A DNA stretch of 64,000 nt. It comes from Ktedonobacterales bacterium (lineage in GTDB: Bacteria > Chloroflexota > Ktedonobacteria > Ktedonobacterales > DATBGS01). The notes beneath the pieces were generated by a model. The model was given only the letters and a program-made list of their open reading frames with translations. It had not been told where the DNA came from and made no database searches. The first letter of the stretch is position 1; each line of letters opens with the position of its first letter. The DNA is taken from contig DATBHW010000018.1 in NCBI GenBank assembly GCA_036557285.1, positions 1 through 64,000 on the forward strand. The letters run 5' to 3'. The position numbers and the translations under genes were made by a program. This document shows positions 15,886-24,838 of the stretch, piece by piece.

Positions 15886-18840
15886 ATGCGCATCGGCTTG
15901 AATATAAATGGCGCGCGCCGCTCACTAGAAGTCGCGCCGGGCGCGCGCTTGCTAGAAGTCTTGCGCAGCGAAGGGCTGTTCAGCGTCAAATATGGGTGTG
16001 ATACCGGCGAATGTGGCGTATGCGCTGTGCTGGTGGATGGCGTCCCTCGGAACACCTGCGTCATGCTGGCGGCACAGGCCGATGGCGCCGCGATCACGAC
16101 GGTAGAAGGGTTGGGTACGCCGCGCCAGATGCACCCGCTGCAACAGGCGCTGGCCGATAACGGCTCTGTGCAGTGTGGCTACTGTATTCCGGCGATGGTT
16201 GTTGCTGCCCAGGCGCTCTTGAAAGAGACGCCCGATCCCACTGAGGAGCAGATTCGAGACGCCATCTCCGGCAATCTCTGCCGCTGTACTGGCTACCTCA
16301 AGCCCGTGCAGGCCATCCAGCGCGCCGCCGCTATCCTGCGCGGCGAAGCGCCGCCGCCCGCGTTTGGCGATAACGAAATATGGTCGCCTGGCCGATCAGC
16401 AGAACATGGTGAACACGAAGAAGGCAAACACAGCAGCGGCGAGAGCAGCCCTACCCATGACCCGCGCCGCGCCGCGCCAGATGATCTGGAGACAGAAGCA
16501 GCAGCCAGCGTCTCTACCCTGGCGCAGCCGAAAACATCGCTGCGAACAGTGGGCAAGGCCGAACGCAAAGTTGATGCGATAAAGCTGGCAACCGGCAAGC
16601 CCTGCTTTGTAGACGACATAGAACTGCGTGGCATGCTGCACGCAGCCCTGCTGACCAGTCCCCACGCCCACGCGCTCATTCGCCATATCAACGCCGCGAA
16701 AGCCAGGGCGCTCCCTGGCGTCCACGCTGTCCTGACACACAAAGACCTGCCGCGCATCCCATACACCACCGCAGGCCAATCCTGGCCGGAGCCGGGGCCA
16801 CATGACCAGTACAGCCTGGATAACGTCGTGCGCTTCGTCGGTGATCGCGTTGCCATCGTTGCCGCCGAGACACCCGAAATTGCACAGCAGGCGCTTGATC
16901 TGATTGACGTAGACTACGATGTCTTGCCTGCCCTGCTGGACCCGCGCCGCGCAATGGACACAGATGCCCCTTGCATCCATCCTGAGCCAGACTCGTACCG
17001 GATTCACGACCCCTCTCGCAACCTGGCGGCGCGCATTGAGGCAAACGTTGGCAGCGTTGAGCAGGGCTTTGCTGAGGCTGATCTGGTCGTCGAGGGCGAA
17101 TACATTGTCCCCCAGGTGCAGCAGACGCCGCTGGAGCCACATATCGTCATCACCTATTGGGACGAGGACGAGCGCCTGATCGTGCGCACCAGCACCCAGG
17201 TACCTTTTCACGTTCGGCGCATCATCGCCCCGATCATCGGTCTGCCGCCCCGGCGCATTCGCGTCATCAAGCCGCGCATCGGCGGCGGCTTTGGCGTTAA
17301 GCAAGAGGTTCTGATCGAAGACCTGGCTGCCCACCTGACTATTGCTACCGGCAGGCCCGTTCGCTTCGAGTATAGCCGCGCGCAAGAGTTTCGCAGCAGC
17401 CGCTCGCGCCACCCGCAGATTCTGAAGATGCGTACCGGCGTCAAGCTCGACGGCACGATGACCGCTAACGAGATGGTCGTGCTGGCAAACACCGGTGCAT
17501 ATGGCACGCACGCGCTGACCGTCCAGAGCAACACCGGCTCCAAGTCGCTGCCGCTCTATCGCGCGCCGAATATCCGCTTCGTGGCCGATGTGGTCTATAC
17601 GAACCTGCCCCCGCCAGGGGCGTTTCGGGGCTACGGCGTGCCGCAGGGCATCTTTGCCCTGGAAAGCCACATGGATGAGGTTGCCAAAGCGTTGGGCATG
17701 GACGTGATTGCCTTCCGGCAGAAAAACTGGATACGCCAGGGCGATGAGAACCCGCTCTCTGTCGCGCTGGGCGAAGGCAAAGAGGGTCTGGCGCAGGTGA
17801 TTCAGAGCTGCGGCCTGCCGGGCTGCATCGAAAAGGGCAAAGCGGCCATCGGCTGGGACGAGAAGCGCGGCCATCCGGGCGAAGGGCGCATCAAGCGCGG
17901 CGTTGGCGTCGCCATCGCCATGCACGGCACAGCTATTGCCGGGCTGGATATGGGCGGGGCCAGCATCAAGCTCAACGACGATGGCTCCTTTAACGTCCTG
18001 GTGGGCGCAACCGACCTGGGTACCGGCTCGGATACGGTGCTGGCGCAGATCGGCGCCGAAGTGCTGGGCGTCCCCATCTCCGACATTATCATTCACTCGT
18101 CTGATACCGACTTCACGCCCTTTGATACCGGCGCCTATGCCTCCAGCACCACCTACATCTCAGGCGGCGCAGTTAAGAAAGCGGCAGAGCAGGTACGCGA
18201 GCAAATCTGCGAAGTGGCCGGGCGCATGCTCAACGCTCCGCCAGCCATGCTGCGACTAGAGAACCGGCGCATCTATGCGCCCGATGGCCGCAGCGTCAGT
18301 ATCTCCGATGTGGCGCTGCATTCGCTGCATGTCGAAAATCAGCATCAGATCATGGCAACCGCCTCCACCATGAGCTACGATTCGCCGCCGCCCTTTGCCG
18401 CGCAGTTCGCCGAAGTCGAAGTTGACAGCGAGACTGGCGCGGTGCGTGTCGTCAAGATGATCTCAGCCGTTGACTGTGGGCGTGCCATCAATCCCGCGAC
18501 GGCTGAAGGCCAGATTGAAGGCGGCGCAACGCAGGCGCTCGGCTACGGTGTCTGCGAAGAGATGCGCTATGACGACCAGGGCGCGCTGCTGACCACCGAC
18601 TTCACCACCTACCACATCTTCCGCGCCGACGAGATGCCCGCGATGGAAACCTATCTGGTGGAAACCAGCGACCCCTACGGCCCCTATGGAGCCAAGGCTG
18701 TCGCGGAAATCCCTATTGACGGCATGGCCCCGGCCATCGCCAACGCCGTCGCCGATGCCTTGGGAGTGCGCGTGCGTGAAGCCCCGCTGACGCCGGAACG
18801 AGTGTGGCAGGCAATGAGAGAGGGCGCTGGCGATAAATGA
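15886..18840 (+). CDS. xdhD: XdhD-like fused 2Fe-2S and molybdenum-binding hydroxylase
   Basis: The 984-residue chain joins a 2Fe-2S module (Cys38, 43, 46, 58 and Cys97, 100, 132, 134) through a charged linker (about 155-220) to a full molybdenum-binding chain with GGGFGVKQE, GAFRGYGVPQG and YGAKAVAEIP. E. coli XdhD, implicated in purine hydroxylation, has the same fusion and similar length. FAD would be supplied by the protein at 13974. The usual Gln of the GQG motif is Thr here (GATDLGTGSDT), unlike the other large chain in this window. The linker is Glu/His-rich and probably flexible. AAGGGG precedes the ATG. Confidence 0.9.
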   Translation: MRIGLNINGARRSLEVAPGARLLEVLRSEGLFSVKYGCDTGECGVCAVLVDGVPRNTCVMLAAQADGAAITTVEGLGTPRQMHPLQQALADNGSVQCGYCIPAMVVAAQALLKETPDPTEEQIRDAISGNLCRCTGYLKPVQAIQRAAAILRGEAPPPAFGDNEIWSPGRSAEHGEHEEGKHSSGESSPTHDPRRAAPDDLETEAAASVSTLAQPKTSLRTVGKAERKVDAIKLATGKPCFVDDIELRGMLHAALLTSPHAHALIRHINAAKARALPGVHAVLTHKDLPRIPYTTAGQSWPEPGPHDQYSLDNVVRFVGDRVAIVAAETPEIAQQALDLIDVDYDVLPALLDPRRAMDTDAPCIHPEPDSYRIHDPSRNLAARIEANVGSVEQGFAEADLVVEGEYIVPQVQQTPLEPHIVITYWDEDERLIVRTSTQVPFHVRRIIAPIIGLPPRRIRVIKPRIGGGFGVKQEVLIEDLAAHLTIATGRPVRFEYSRAQEFRSSRSRHPQILKMRTGVKLDGTMTANEMVVLANTGAYGTHALTVQSNTGSKSLPLYRAPNIRFVADVVYTNLPPPGAFRGYGVPQGIFALESHMDEVAKALGMDVIAFRQKNWIRQGDENPLSVALGEGKEGLAQVIQSCGLPGCIEKGKAAIGWDEKRGHPGEGRIKRGVGVAIAMHGTAIAGLDMGGASIKLNDDGSFNVLVGATDLGTGSDTVLAQIGAEVLGVPISDIIIHSSDTDFTPFDTGAYASSTTYISGGAVKKAAEQVREQICEVAGRMLNAPPAMLRLENRRIYAPDGRSVSISDVALHSLHVENQHQIMATASTMSYDSPPPFAAQFAEVEVDSETGAVRVVKMISAVDCGRAINPATAEGQIEGGATQALGYGVCEEMRYDDQGALLTTDFTTYHIFRADEMPAMETYLVETSDPYGPYGAKAVAEIPIDGMAPAIANAVADALGVRVREAPLTPERVWQAMREGAGDK

Positions 18841-19340
18841 TTGTACGTTTACTCACAGAAGAAGATATAGAAGCGCTTTGGAGTGTCCGCTTGCGCTCCC
18901 TTCAAGATAATCCAGAAGCATTTGGCTCAACCTATGAGGAAACGCTTGGGCGGGGCAAAGAGAATATGCGTCAACGGCTGCTGAAGCCGCATGCAGAAAC
19001 CTTTTATATCGGCGCGTTTGAGGAAAGCCTGGTGGGTATCGTCGGCTACTTTCGTGAATCAGGAGTAAAAGGCCAGCACAAGGGCTACATCATCAGCATG
19101 TATGTGACCCCTGAGCAGCGTGGGCATGGCATTGGCAAGGCTCTGGTAGCTGAAGCTATCGCTCAGGCGCGCAAGGTAACCGGACTTGAACAACTCCTAC
19201 TCGCTGTCGTCACCAGCAATACAGCCGCTCGCCGATTGTATCTATCCCTTGGCTTTCAACCCTATGGTCTGGAACCACGCGCGCTGAAACGCGGCGAGCA
19301 GTATTGGGATGAAGAACTGATGATCTTGCCCTTGCAGTGA
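18837..19340 (+). CDS. GNAT acetyltransferase
   Basis: This 167-residue protein has the GNAT core: IGAFEESLVGIVGYF, then ISMYVTPEQRGHGIGKALV with the acetyl-CoA-binding RGHGIGKAL, and VVTSNTAARRLYLSLGFQPYG. It starts inside the stop codon of the xdhD-like gene (ATGA), so it is translationally coupled. Substrate is unknown. It is the second acetyltransferase in this operon but belongs to a different GNAT branch from the first. Confidence 0.9.
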   Translation: MIVRLLTEEDIEALWSVRLRSLQDNPEAFGSTYEETLGRGKENMRQRLLKPHAETFYIGAFEESLVGIVGYFRESGVKGQHKGYIISMYVTPEQRGHGIGKALVAEAIAQARKVTGLEQLLLAVVTSNTAARRLYLSLGFQPYGLEPRALKRGEQYWDEELMILPLQ

Positions 19341-19365
19341 CCTCTACGTACAGGAAGAACGGGCC

Positions 19366-20736
19366 ATGCCAGATACGCTTATCGTCAACGCAACTATCGC
19401 CACGCTCGGCCAGCCCAGCGAACTCATCGAGGATGGGGCGCTGCTCGTGCGTGATGGGTTGATCGCGGCTATCGGCAAGACGGCTGATTTGCACGCGCAG
19501 CACCCCGAAGCTGACTTCGTGGATGAGCGCGGCGGGCTGGTGCTGCCTGGGTTTCTCTGCGCCCATACCCATTTTTATGGCGCGTTTGCGCGCGGCATGG
19601 CAGTTCCAGGCGAGCCGCCCAAAAACTTCCCTGAGATTCTGGAGCGGCTCTGGTGGCGGCTGGATAAGCTGCTCACACTCGAAGATACTCGCGCCAGCGC
19701 CGACATCTTCATGGCCGATGCCATCCGACACGGCACAACCTGCGTCATTGACCACCATGCCAGCCCCAACGCCGTTGATGGCAGCCTGGATGTGATTGCC
19801 GAGTCGGTTGAGCAGGCGGGCATCCGCGCCTGCCTGGCCTATGAGGTTTCTGACCGCGATGGGCCAGTTATCACCGAGGCAGGCATCCGCGAAAACGAAC
19901 GCTTCATTCGCTCACTGCACGAACGCCCATCCGGCAGGCGAGCCATGCTTGCTGGCAGCTTTGGCCTGCACGCTTCGTTCACCCTCAGCCCAAAATCGCT
20001 GGAACGCTGCGCCGCGCTGGGGCTGGCCCTGGGCGTGGGCTTTCATATCCATGTCGCTGAAGACGCCTGCGACGAAGAAGACAGCCTGGCAACGTATGGC
20101 GTGCGCACAGTAGAGCGCCTGGAACGCAGCGATATTCTAGGGCCGCTGAGCATCGCCGCGCATTGCGTGCATGTCAACAGTGGCGAAATCAGGCGGTTGG
20201 CGCACACACGAACCCATGTCGTACATAACGCGCGCTCGAATATGAACAACGCGGTGGGCGTGGCTCCCGTACAGCAGATGCGCGAAGCTGGCGTCAATGT
20301 TGGGCTGGGCAACGACGGCTTCAGCATGAATATGCTGCAAGAAATGAAGACCGCCTATCTCATGCCAAAGCTGGCCGGGCGCGATCCGCGCCTGATGGGC
20401 GGCGATGTTGTCATGGATATGGCTTTTGCCAGCAGCGCGCGCATCGCTGAATCCGTCTTCCGGCCCTTTGCAGAGACGCCGGAGCATTTCTTCGGCGAAC
20501 TGCGCCCTGGCGCGGCGGCTGATCTGGTAATTCTGGACTATAACGCGCCCACACCGCTGACGGCTGGCAATCTGCCCTGGCACCTGATATTTGGCGCAGA
20601 CGGAACCCATGTCCGCGATACGATGGTCGCTGGCCGCTGGCTGATGCGTGACCGGCGCTTGCTAACGCTCGACGAAGAGCGCATCATGGCCCGCGCCCGC
20701 GAATTATCGGCAAAGCTGTGGGCAAGGATGGAATGA
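19366..20736 (+). CDS. ssnA: SsnA-like amidohydrolase
   Basis: The 456-residue metal-dependent hydrolase has the first metal motif AHTHFYGAFARGM (His67, His69), then FHIHVAED, AAHCVHV, and HNARSNMNNAVGVAPV followed by LGNDGFSMNMLQEM. This pattern matches SsnA, the putative aminohydrolase of the E. coli xdhD region. COG0402 relatives deaminate guanine and other purines, so a purine or ring-opened purine substrate is likely. It lies between the xdhD-like gene and ygeY, as expected for this pathway. Confidence 0.85.
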   Translation: MPDTLIVNATIATLGQPSELIEDGALLVRDGLIAAIGKTADLHAQHPEADFVDERGGLVLPGFLCAHTHFYGAFARGMAVPGEPPKNFPEILERLWWRLDKLLTLEDTRASADIFMADAIRHGTTCVIDHHASPNAVDGSLDVIAESVEQAGIRACLAYEVSDRDGPVITEAGIRENERFIRSLHERPSGRRAMLAGSFGLHASFTLSPKSLERCAALGLALGVGFHIHVAEDACDEEDSLATYGVRTVERLERSDILGPLSIAAHCVHVNSGEIRRLAHTRTHVVHNARSNMNNAVGVAPVQQMREAGVNVGLGNDGFSMNMLQEMKTAYLMPKLAGRDPRLMGGDVVMDMAFASSARIAESVFRPFAETPEHFFGELRPGAAADLVILDYNAPTPLTAGNLPWHLIFGADGTHVRDTMVAGRWLMRDRRLLTLDEERIMARARELSAKLWARME

Positions 20737-20750
20737 AGGAGGAGTGCTGC

Positions 20751-21233
20751 ATGAATGGGTGGGAAAACTTTTTCATCGCTGAGGTTGGCGCGTCGGCGGC
20801 CCTGACGGGGCTGATCTTCGTTGGGGTCTCAATCAACCTGGCGAAGATCATCGCCTATCCAGGGCTGCCAGGCCGCGCCTCTGAGGCTCTGGTGGTGCTG
20901 CTGGCGGTGCTTATCACGTCTTCGCTGCTGCTAGTTCCCAGCCAATCATTGACACTTGTTGGCATCGAGGTACTGGCGGTCGGTCTGGTTGCCTGGGGAG
21001 CAACTATCGCACTCCAACAGCATAGCTGGCGGCAGTTCGAGGCCCAATACCGGCGACCTTTCATCATGCAGGTTGCTCTGAATCAAATTGCGACAGTGCC
21101 ATTGATAATCTCAGGCATTGTGATATTGACCAAGGGGGCGAGCGGTCTTTACTGGCTTGTTTTTGGCTTCATATTCTGCTTCCTCGCTGCGCTTTTGGAC
21201 GCCTGGGTGCTGCTGGTTGAGATCAATCGCTAA
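20751..21233 (+). CDS. Small four-helix membrane protein of unknown function
   Basis: This 160-residue protein has about four hydrophobic segments: roughly residues 8-28, 43-60, 68-88 and 110-155 in two spans. The segment FFIAEVGASAALTGLIFVGVSINL is seen in a family of uncharacterised bacterial membrane proteins. The ATG at 20751 follows a strong AGGAGG, while the longer frame overlaps ssnA. It could take part in transport of purines, but nothing in the sequence shows this. Confidence 0.8.
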   Translation: MNGWENFFIAEVGASAALTGLIFVGVSINLAKIIAYPGLPGRASEALVVLLAVLITSSLLLVPSQSLTLVGIEVLAVGLVAWGATIALQQHSWRQFEAQYRRPFIMQVALNQIATVPLIISGIVILTKGASGLYWLVFGFIFCFLAALLDAWVLLVEINR

Positions 21234-21273
21234 AAACAAATAACCATAAAACCTAAGAAAAAAGGAGCATACA

Positions 21274-22488
21274 ATGGCTCTGGCGAGCGATATTGACAAG
21301 ATCAAGCATGAACTGGCAAAACACCAGGATGACATGATCACCTTTCTGCGCGAAATTATCAGAATCCCCAGTTATGATAGCCAGCTTGGCCCAATAACAG
21401 ATGTCGTTGGCGCGCGCATGCGCGAACTGGGCTTTGACGAAGTGCGACGCGATACGATGGGCAATATTCTTGGCCGCGTGGGCTATGGGCCGCGCGTGAT
21501 GGTCTACGACAGCCATATTGATACGGTGGGCATCGCAGACCGCAGCCAATGGCAGTGGGATCCCTTTGAGGGCAAGGTGGAAGATGGCATTATCTATGGC
21601 CTGGGGGCAGGCGACGAGAAATGCTCCACGCCGCCGATGATCTACGCGCTGGCCGTTCTCAAACGCCTGGGGCTGGCGAAAGATTGGTCGCTCTATTACT
21701 TCGGCAACATGGAAGAGTGGTGCGACGGCATTGCCCCCAATGCCCTGGTGGAGCATGAGGGCATCCGGCCAGAGTTCGCGGTCATCGGCGAATCCACCAG
21801 CATGCAGATTTATCGCGGCCATCGCGGGCGCATCGAGGTCAGCGTGACGTTCAAGGGCCGCACCTGCCACGCCAGCGCACCGGAGCGCGGCGTCAACGCC
21901 ATGTACCGCGCCCTGCCCTTCATTGAAGGCGTGCAGCGCCTCCACGAAGAACTGAAGACACGCGGCGACCCGTTCCTTGGCCCTGGCTCCGTTGCCGTCA
22001 CCAATGTCACCACTAAGACCCCCTCGCTGAACGCCATACCCGATGAATGCAATATCTACCTGGACCGACGCATCACTGTTGGCGAAAGCAAAGAGAGCGT
22101 CATTGCCGAATTGCGGGCGCTGCCTGGGGGCGACGAGGCCAGCATCGAAATCCCCATGTACGAGGAGCCGAGCTATACCGACTTCACGTTTCCGGTGGAA
22201 AAGGTCTATCCTGCCTGGTCGCTCCACGAAGAGCATCTGCTCATTCAAGCGGCCAAAGAGACGACCAGAGCCGTCTATGGCAAAGCGGCCCCCGTCAGCA
22301 AGTGGGTCTTCTCCACCAACGCCACCTACTGGATGGGCAAAGCGGGCATACCCTCGGTTGGCTTTGGCCCTGGCATCGAAACCTTCGCCCACACCGTTCT
22401 CGATCAGGTACCTATCGAAGAAGTGACGCAGTGCGCTGATTTTTACGCAGCCTTACCGCTGGTAGTAAGCGAAATGGGGCGGGGATAA
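21274..22488 (+). CDS. ygeY: YgeY-family M20 metallohydrolase
   Basis: The 404-residue protein fits the YgeY selenium-metabolism-linked hydrolase family in length and motifs: MVYDSHIDTVG (metal His/Asp), GLGAGDEKCSTPP, NMEEWCDGI with the catalytic Glu pair, and FAVIGEST followed by GHRGRIEV at the dimerisation domain. M20 enzymes cleave amide bonds; in the E. coli pathway YgeY acts with YgeW and YgeX on ring-opened purine products. AAGGAG precedes the ATG. Its neighbours carbamate kinase and YgeW support this assignment. Confidence 0.9.
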   Translation: MALASDIDKIKHELAKHQDDMITFLREIIRIPSYDSQLGPITDVVGARMRELGFDEVRRDTMGNILGRVGYGPRVMVYDSHIDTVGIADRSQWQWDPFEGKVEDGIIYGLGAGDEKCSTPPMIYALAVLKRLGLAKDWSLYYFGNMEEWCDGIAPNALVEHEGIRPEFAVIGESTSMQIYRGHRGRIEVSVTFKGRTCHASAPERGVNAMYRALPFIEGVQRLHEELKTRGDPFLGPGSVAVTNVTTKTPSLNAIPDECNIYLDRRITVGESKESVIAELRALPGGDEASIEIPMYEEPSYTDFTFPVEKVYPAWSLHEEHLLIQAAKETTRAVYGKAAPVSKWVFSTNATYWMGKAGIPSVGFGPGIETFAHTVLDQVPIEEVTQCADFYAALPLVVSEMGRG

Positions 22489-22520
22489 AAATACTACGTT
22501 CTCCTAAAGAGGTTGTCGTT

Positions 22521-23513
22521 ATGACACAGCTTGCAGTGGTAGCCATCGGAGGCAATTCGCTGATTAAAGACAGCGCCCATCAGACCGTACCGGATCAGTG
22601 GAACGCCGTATGCGAAACAGCCGCCCATATTGCTGCGATGATTGGGCAGGGCTGGAATGTCGTTATCACGCATGGCAACGGCCCACAGGTTGGCTTCATC
22701 CTGCTTCGTTCCGAGCTATCGCGGCATCAGCTTCATCCGGTCCCGCTGGATTCCTGCGGCGCCGATACACAGGGCGCTATTGGCTATATGATTCAACTGG
22801 CGTTGCACAACGAGTTTCGTAGGCGCGGCATCAACCGCCAGGCTGTTACTCTGGTGACACAGGTGCTGGTTGAGGCTAATGACCCTGCCATCCAGCGACC
22901 CAGCAAGCCCATTGGGCCATTCTATACCGAAGAGCAGGCAAAGAACCTTCAGGCCAAAGATGGCTGGGCGATGGCTGAAGACGCCGGGCGCGGCTGGCGG
23001 CGCGTCGTTGCTTCCCCGCGACCAAAAGAGATTATCGAGCAAGCTGCCATCCAGACCATGATCGAGAACCACTTTATCGTCGTGGCCGTTGGTGGCGGTG
23101 GCATTCCCGTCGTCCGCAACGAAGCGGGCAATCTGCGTGGCATCGAAGCGGTCATTGATAAAGACCTGGCTTCCAGCCTGCTCGCCTCATCCCTCAAAGC
23201 CGATCTGCTCTTAATCTCCACTGCCGTTGAAAAGATCGCCCTGAACTACCGCAAGCCGGACCAGCGCGATCTGGATAGGCTTTCGGCCTCAGAGGCAAAG
23301 CACTACTTCGGCGAAGGTCAGTTCGCCAAAGGCAGCATGGGGCCAAAGGTGCAGGCCGCCCTGGAATATCTGGAACGCGGCGGCAAAGCCGCGCTGATTA
23401 CCACGCCGGAAAGTATCGAGCGCGCCCTGACAGGCGAAACCGGCACCTGGATTCTGCCAGATGGCGCCGAGCTACCGGCCTATATCAAGAAAGCATCCCA
23501 TATAACACCATAA
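22521..23513 (+). CDS. Carbamate kinase
   Basis: The 330-residue protein has all the usual marks of carbamate kinase: AIGGNSLIK, THGNGPQVGF, DSCGADTQGAIGYMIQ and VVAVGGGGIPVV. It transfers phosphate from carbamoyl phosphate to ADP, making ATP, carbon dioxide and ammonia. In this operon it would harvest the carbamoyl group released by the YgeW-like enzyme, as the E. coli paralogue YqeA is thought to do. It is followed 26 bp later by ygeW. AAGAGG lies upstream of the ATG. Confidence 0.95.
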   Translation: MTQLAVVAIGGNSLIKDSAHQTVPDQWNAVCETAAHIAAMIGQGWNVVITHGNGPQVGFILLRSELSRHQLHPVPLDSCGADTQGAIGYMIQLALHNEFRRRGINRQAVTLVTQVLVEANDPAIQRPSKPIGPFYTEEQAKNLQAKDGWAMAEDAGRGWRRVVASPRPKEIIEQAAIQTMIENHFIVVAVGGGGIPVVRNEAGNLRGIEAVIDKDLASSLLASSLKADLLLISTAVEKIALNYRKPDQRDLDRLSASEAKHYFGEGQFAKGSMGPKVQAALEYLERGGKAALITTPESIERALTGETGTWILPDGAELPAYIKKASHITP

Positions 23514-23539
23514 GATCAGGCACAGAAGGATAGTAAACG

Positions 23540-24526
23540 ATGAAAACCAACCTGCGCGGCAAAGATTTTATCAGTACCCAGGAATGGACGAAAGAAGAAC
23601 AGGAAACCGTCCTGCAACTGGCAGACGATCTCAAGATGAAGTGGGCGCTCGATGAGCCAACACCCTATCTACGCGATAAGACGCTTTTCATGCTCTTCTT
23701 CTTCTCCTCCACGCGCACTCGTAATTCCTTTGAGGCGGGCATGACTCGCCTGGGCGGCCATGCCATCTTTCTAGAGCCAGACAAAATGCAAATCTCGCAT
23801 GGCGACACGCCGAAAGAAATTGGCAAGATTCTCGGCTCCTACGGGCATGGCATTGCCATTCGCCACTGCGATTGGGGCGAAGGCAACCAGTATCTACGGG
23901 CAGTAGCCGAACACGCTCCTATTCCGGTTATTAACATGCAGTGCGACTGGTTTCACCCCTGCCAGGCAATGGCCGATCTGATGACAGTGCGCGAGAAGAA
24001 GGGCCACGATCTGCGTGGGAAAAAAGTGGTGATGTCCTGGGCCTACGCCAAGAGCTATACCAAACCGCTCTCGCTGCCGGTCTCGGTAGTGCAGCTTTTC
24101 TCTCAATTTGGCGCGGATGTTACCCTGGCGCATCCCCCTGGCTTTGAGCTGATGCCGGAAATCCTGCAAGACGCTGAGGAAAACGCGCGCAGAAGCGGCG
24201 GCAGCTTCAAGATCGTCAACGATATGGATGAAGCCTTCGTCGGCGCTGATGTTGTCTATCCCAAGAGTTGGGGGCCGCTCTATTCCATTCCCGACCCGCA
24301 AGCGTCGGCTGAGGCCATCAAGCGTTACGCTAATTGGATTTGCGACGAACGCCGCATGCGCCTGGCCCAGGCAGACGCGATCTATATGCACTGCCTCCCG
24401 GCTGATCGCGGTGTGGAAGTAACCGACGCGGTGATTGATGGCCCACAATCAGTCGTTTACGATCAGGCCGAAAACCGTATGCATGTCCAGAACGCGATTA
24501 TGGCGCTGACAATGGGGGGACGCTAA
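23540..24526 (+). CDS. ygeW: YgeW-like carbamoyltransferase
   Basis: This 328-residue protein belongs to the aspartate/ornithine carbamoyltransferase superfamily: STRTR at 57-61 binds carbamoyl phosphate, HPCQ at 139-142 and HCLPADRG near 285 complete the site. The combination FFFSSTRTRNSFEAGMTRLGG in order and its place next to ygeY and carbamate kinase point to YgeW rather than ArgF. The likely direction is phosphorolysis, giving carbamoyl phosphate for the kinase. It is shorter than E. coli YgeW (396 residues), so the knot region or an N-terminal extension may differ. Substrate is inferred. Confidence 0.87.
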   Translation: MKTNLRGKDFISTQEWTKEEQETVLQLADDLKMKWALDEPTPYLRDKTLFMLFFFSSTRTRNSFEAGMTRLGGHAIFLEPDKMQISHGDTPKEIGKILGSYGHGIAIRHCDWGEGNQYLRAVAEHAPIPVINMQCDWFHPCQAMADLMTVREKKGHDLRGKKVVMSWAYAKSYTKPLSLPVSVVQLFSQFGADVTLAHPPGFELMPEILQDAEENARRSGGSFKIVNDMDEAFVGADVVYPKSWGPLYSIPDPQASAEAIKRYANWICDERRMRLAQADAIYMHCLPADRGVEVTDAVIDGPQSVVYDQAENRMHVQNAIMALTMGGR

Positions 24527-24589
24527 CCCGTTCCTGCTCAGAAACAATTGGTCTGGCAAGCGAGCAAAACCGGCCCTGGAGGGTTTTCA

Positions 24590-24799
24590 ATGCAACAATG
24601 GCAATACTGTACGGTAGAATGGCTATGGGATGTGCGGTCCATTCGTGTAAATATGCCGGATGGTAGCGAAAATCTTCATTCAGGCAGCTACCCCGAAGTG
24701 GTCATGGCGTTGACCCAGCTTGGCGGCGCTGGATGGGAAGTTGTCAGTTGCGTGGGCGTTTCCAACTGGCTGTTCTGGACATTGAAACGCCCGGCCTAG
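24590..24799 (+). CDS. Small DUF4177-like protein
   Basis: This 69-residue protein starts MQQWQYCTVEW and has ALTQLGGAGWEVVSCVGV near the end, the pattern of small DUF4177-like proteins with an LN..G..GWE core. The ATG at 24590 follows GGAGGG. It lies between ygeW and the amidohydrolase gene in the purine operon. Function is unknown. Confidence 0.7.
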   Translation: MQQWQYCTVEWLWDVRSIRVNMPDGSENLHSGSYPEVVMALTQLGGAGWEVVSCVGVSNWLFWTLKRPA

Positions 24800-24838
24800 C
24801 CCTCTTGGGAACAAGAGCAAGCACAAAAAGGAGAAACC

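Noticed and set aside
16396-18096. Long open frame antisense to the xdhD-like gene
   Set aside because: High-GC shadow of a well-supported gene; no domain or ribosome-binding site.
21253-22392. Long open frame antisense to ygeY
   Set aside because: Shadow of the M20 hydrolase gene with no protein-like features of its own.
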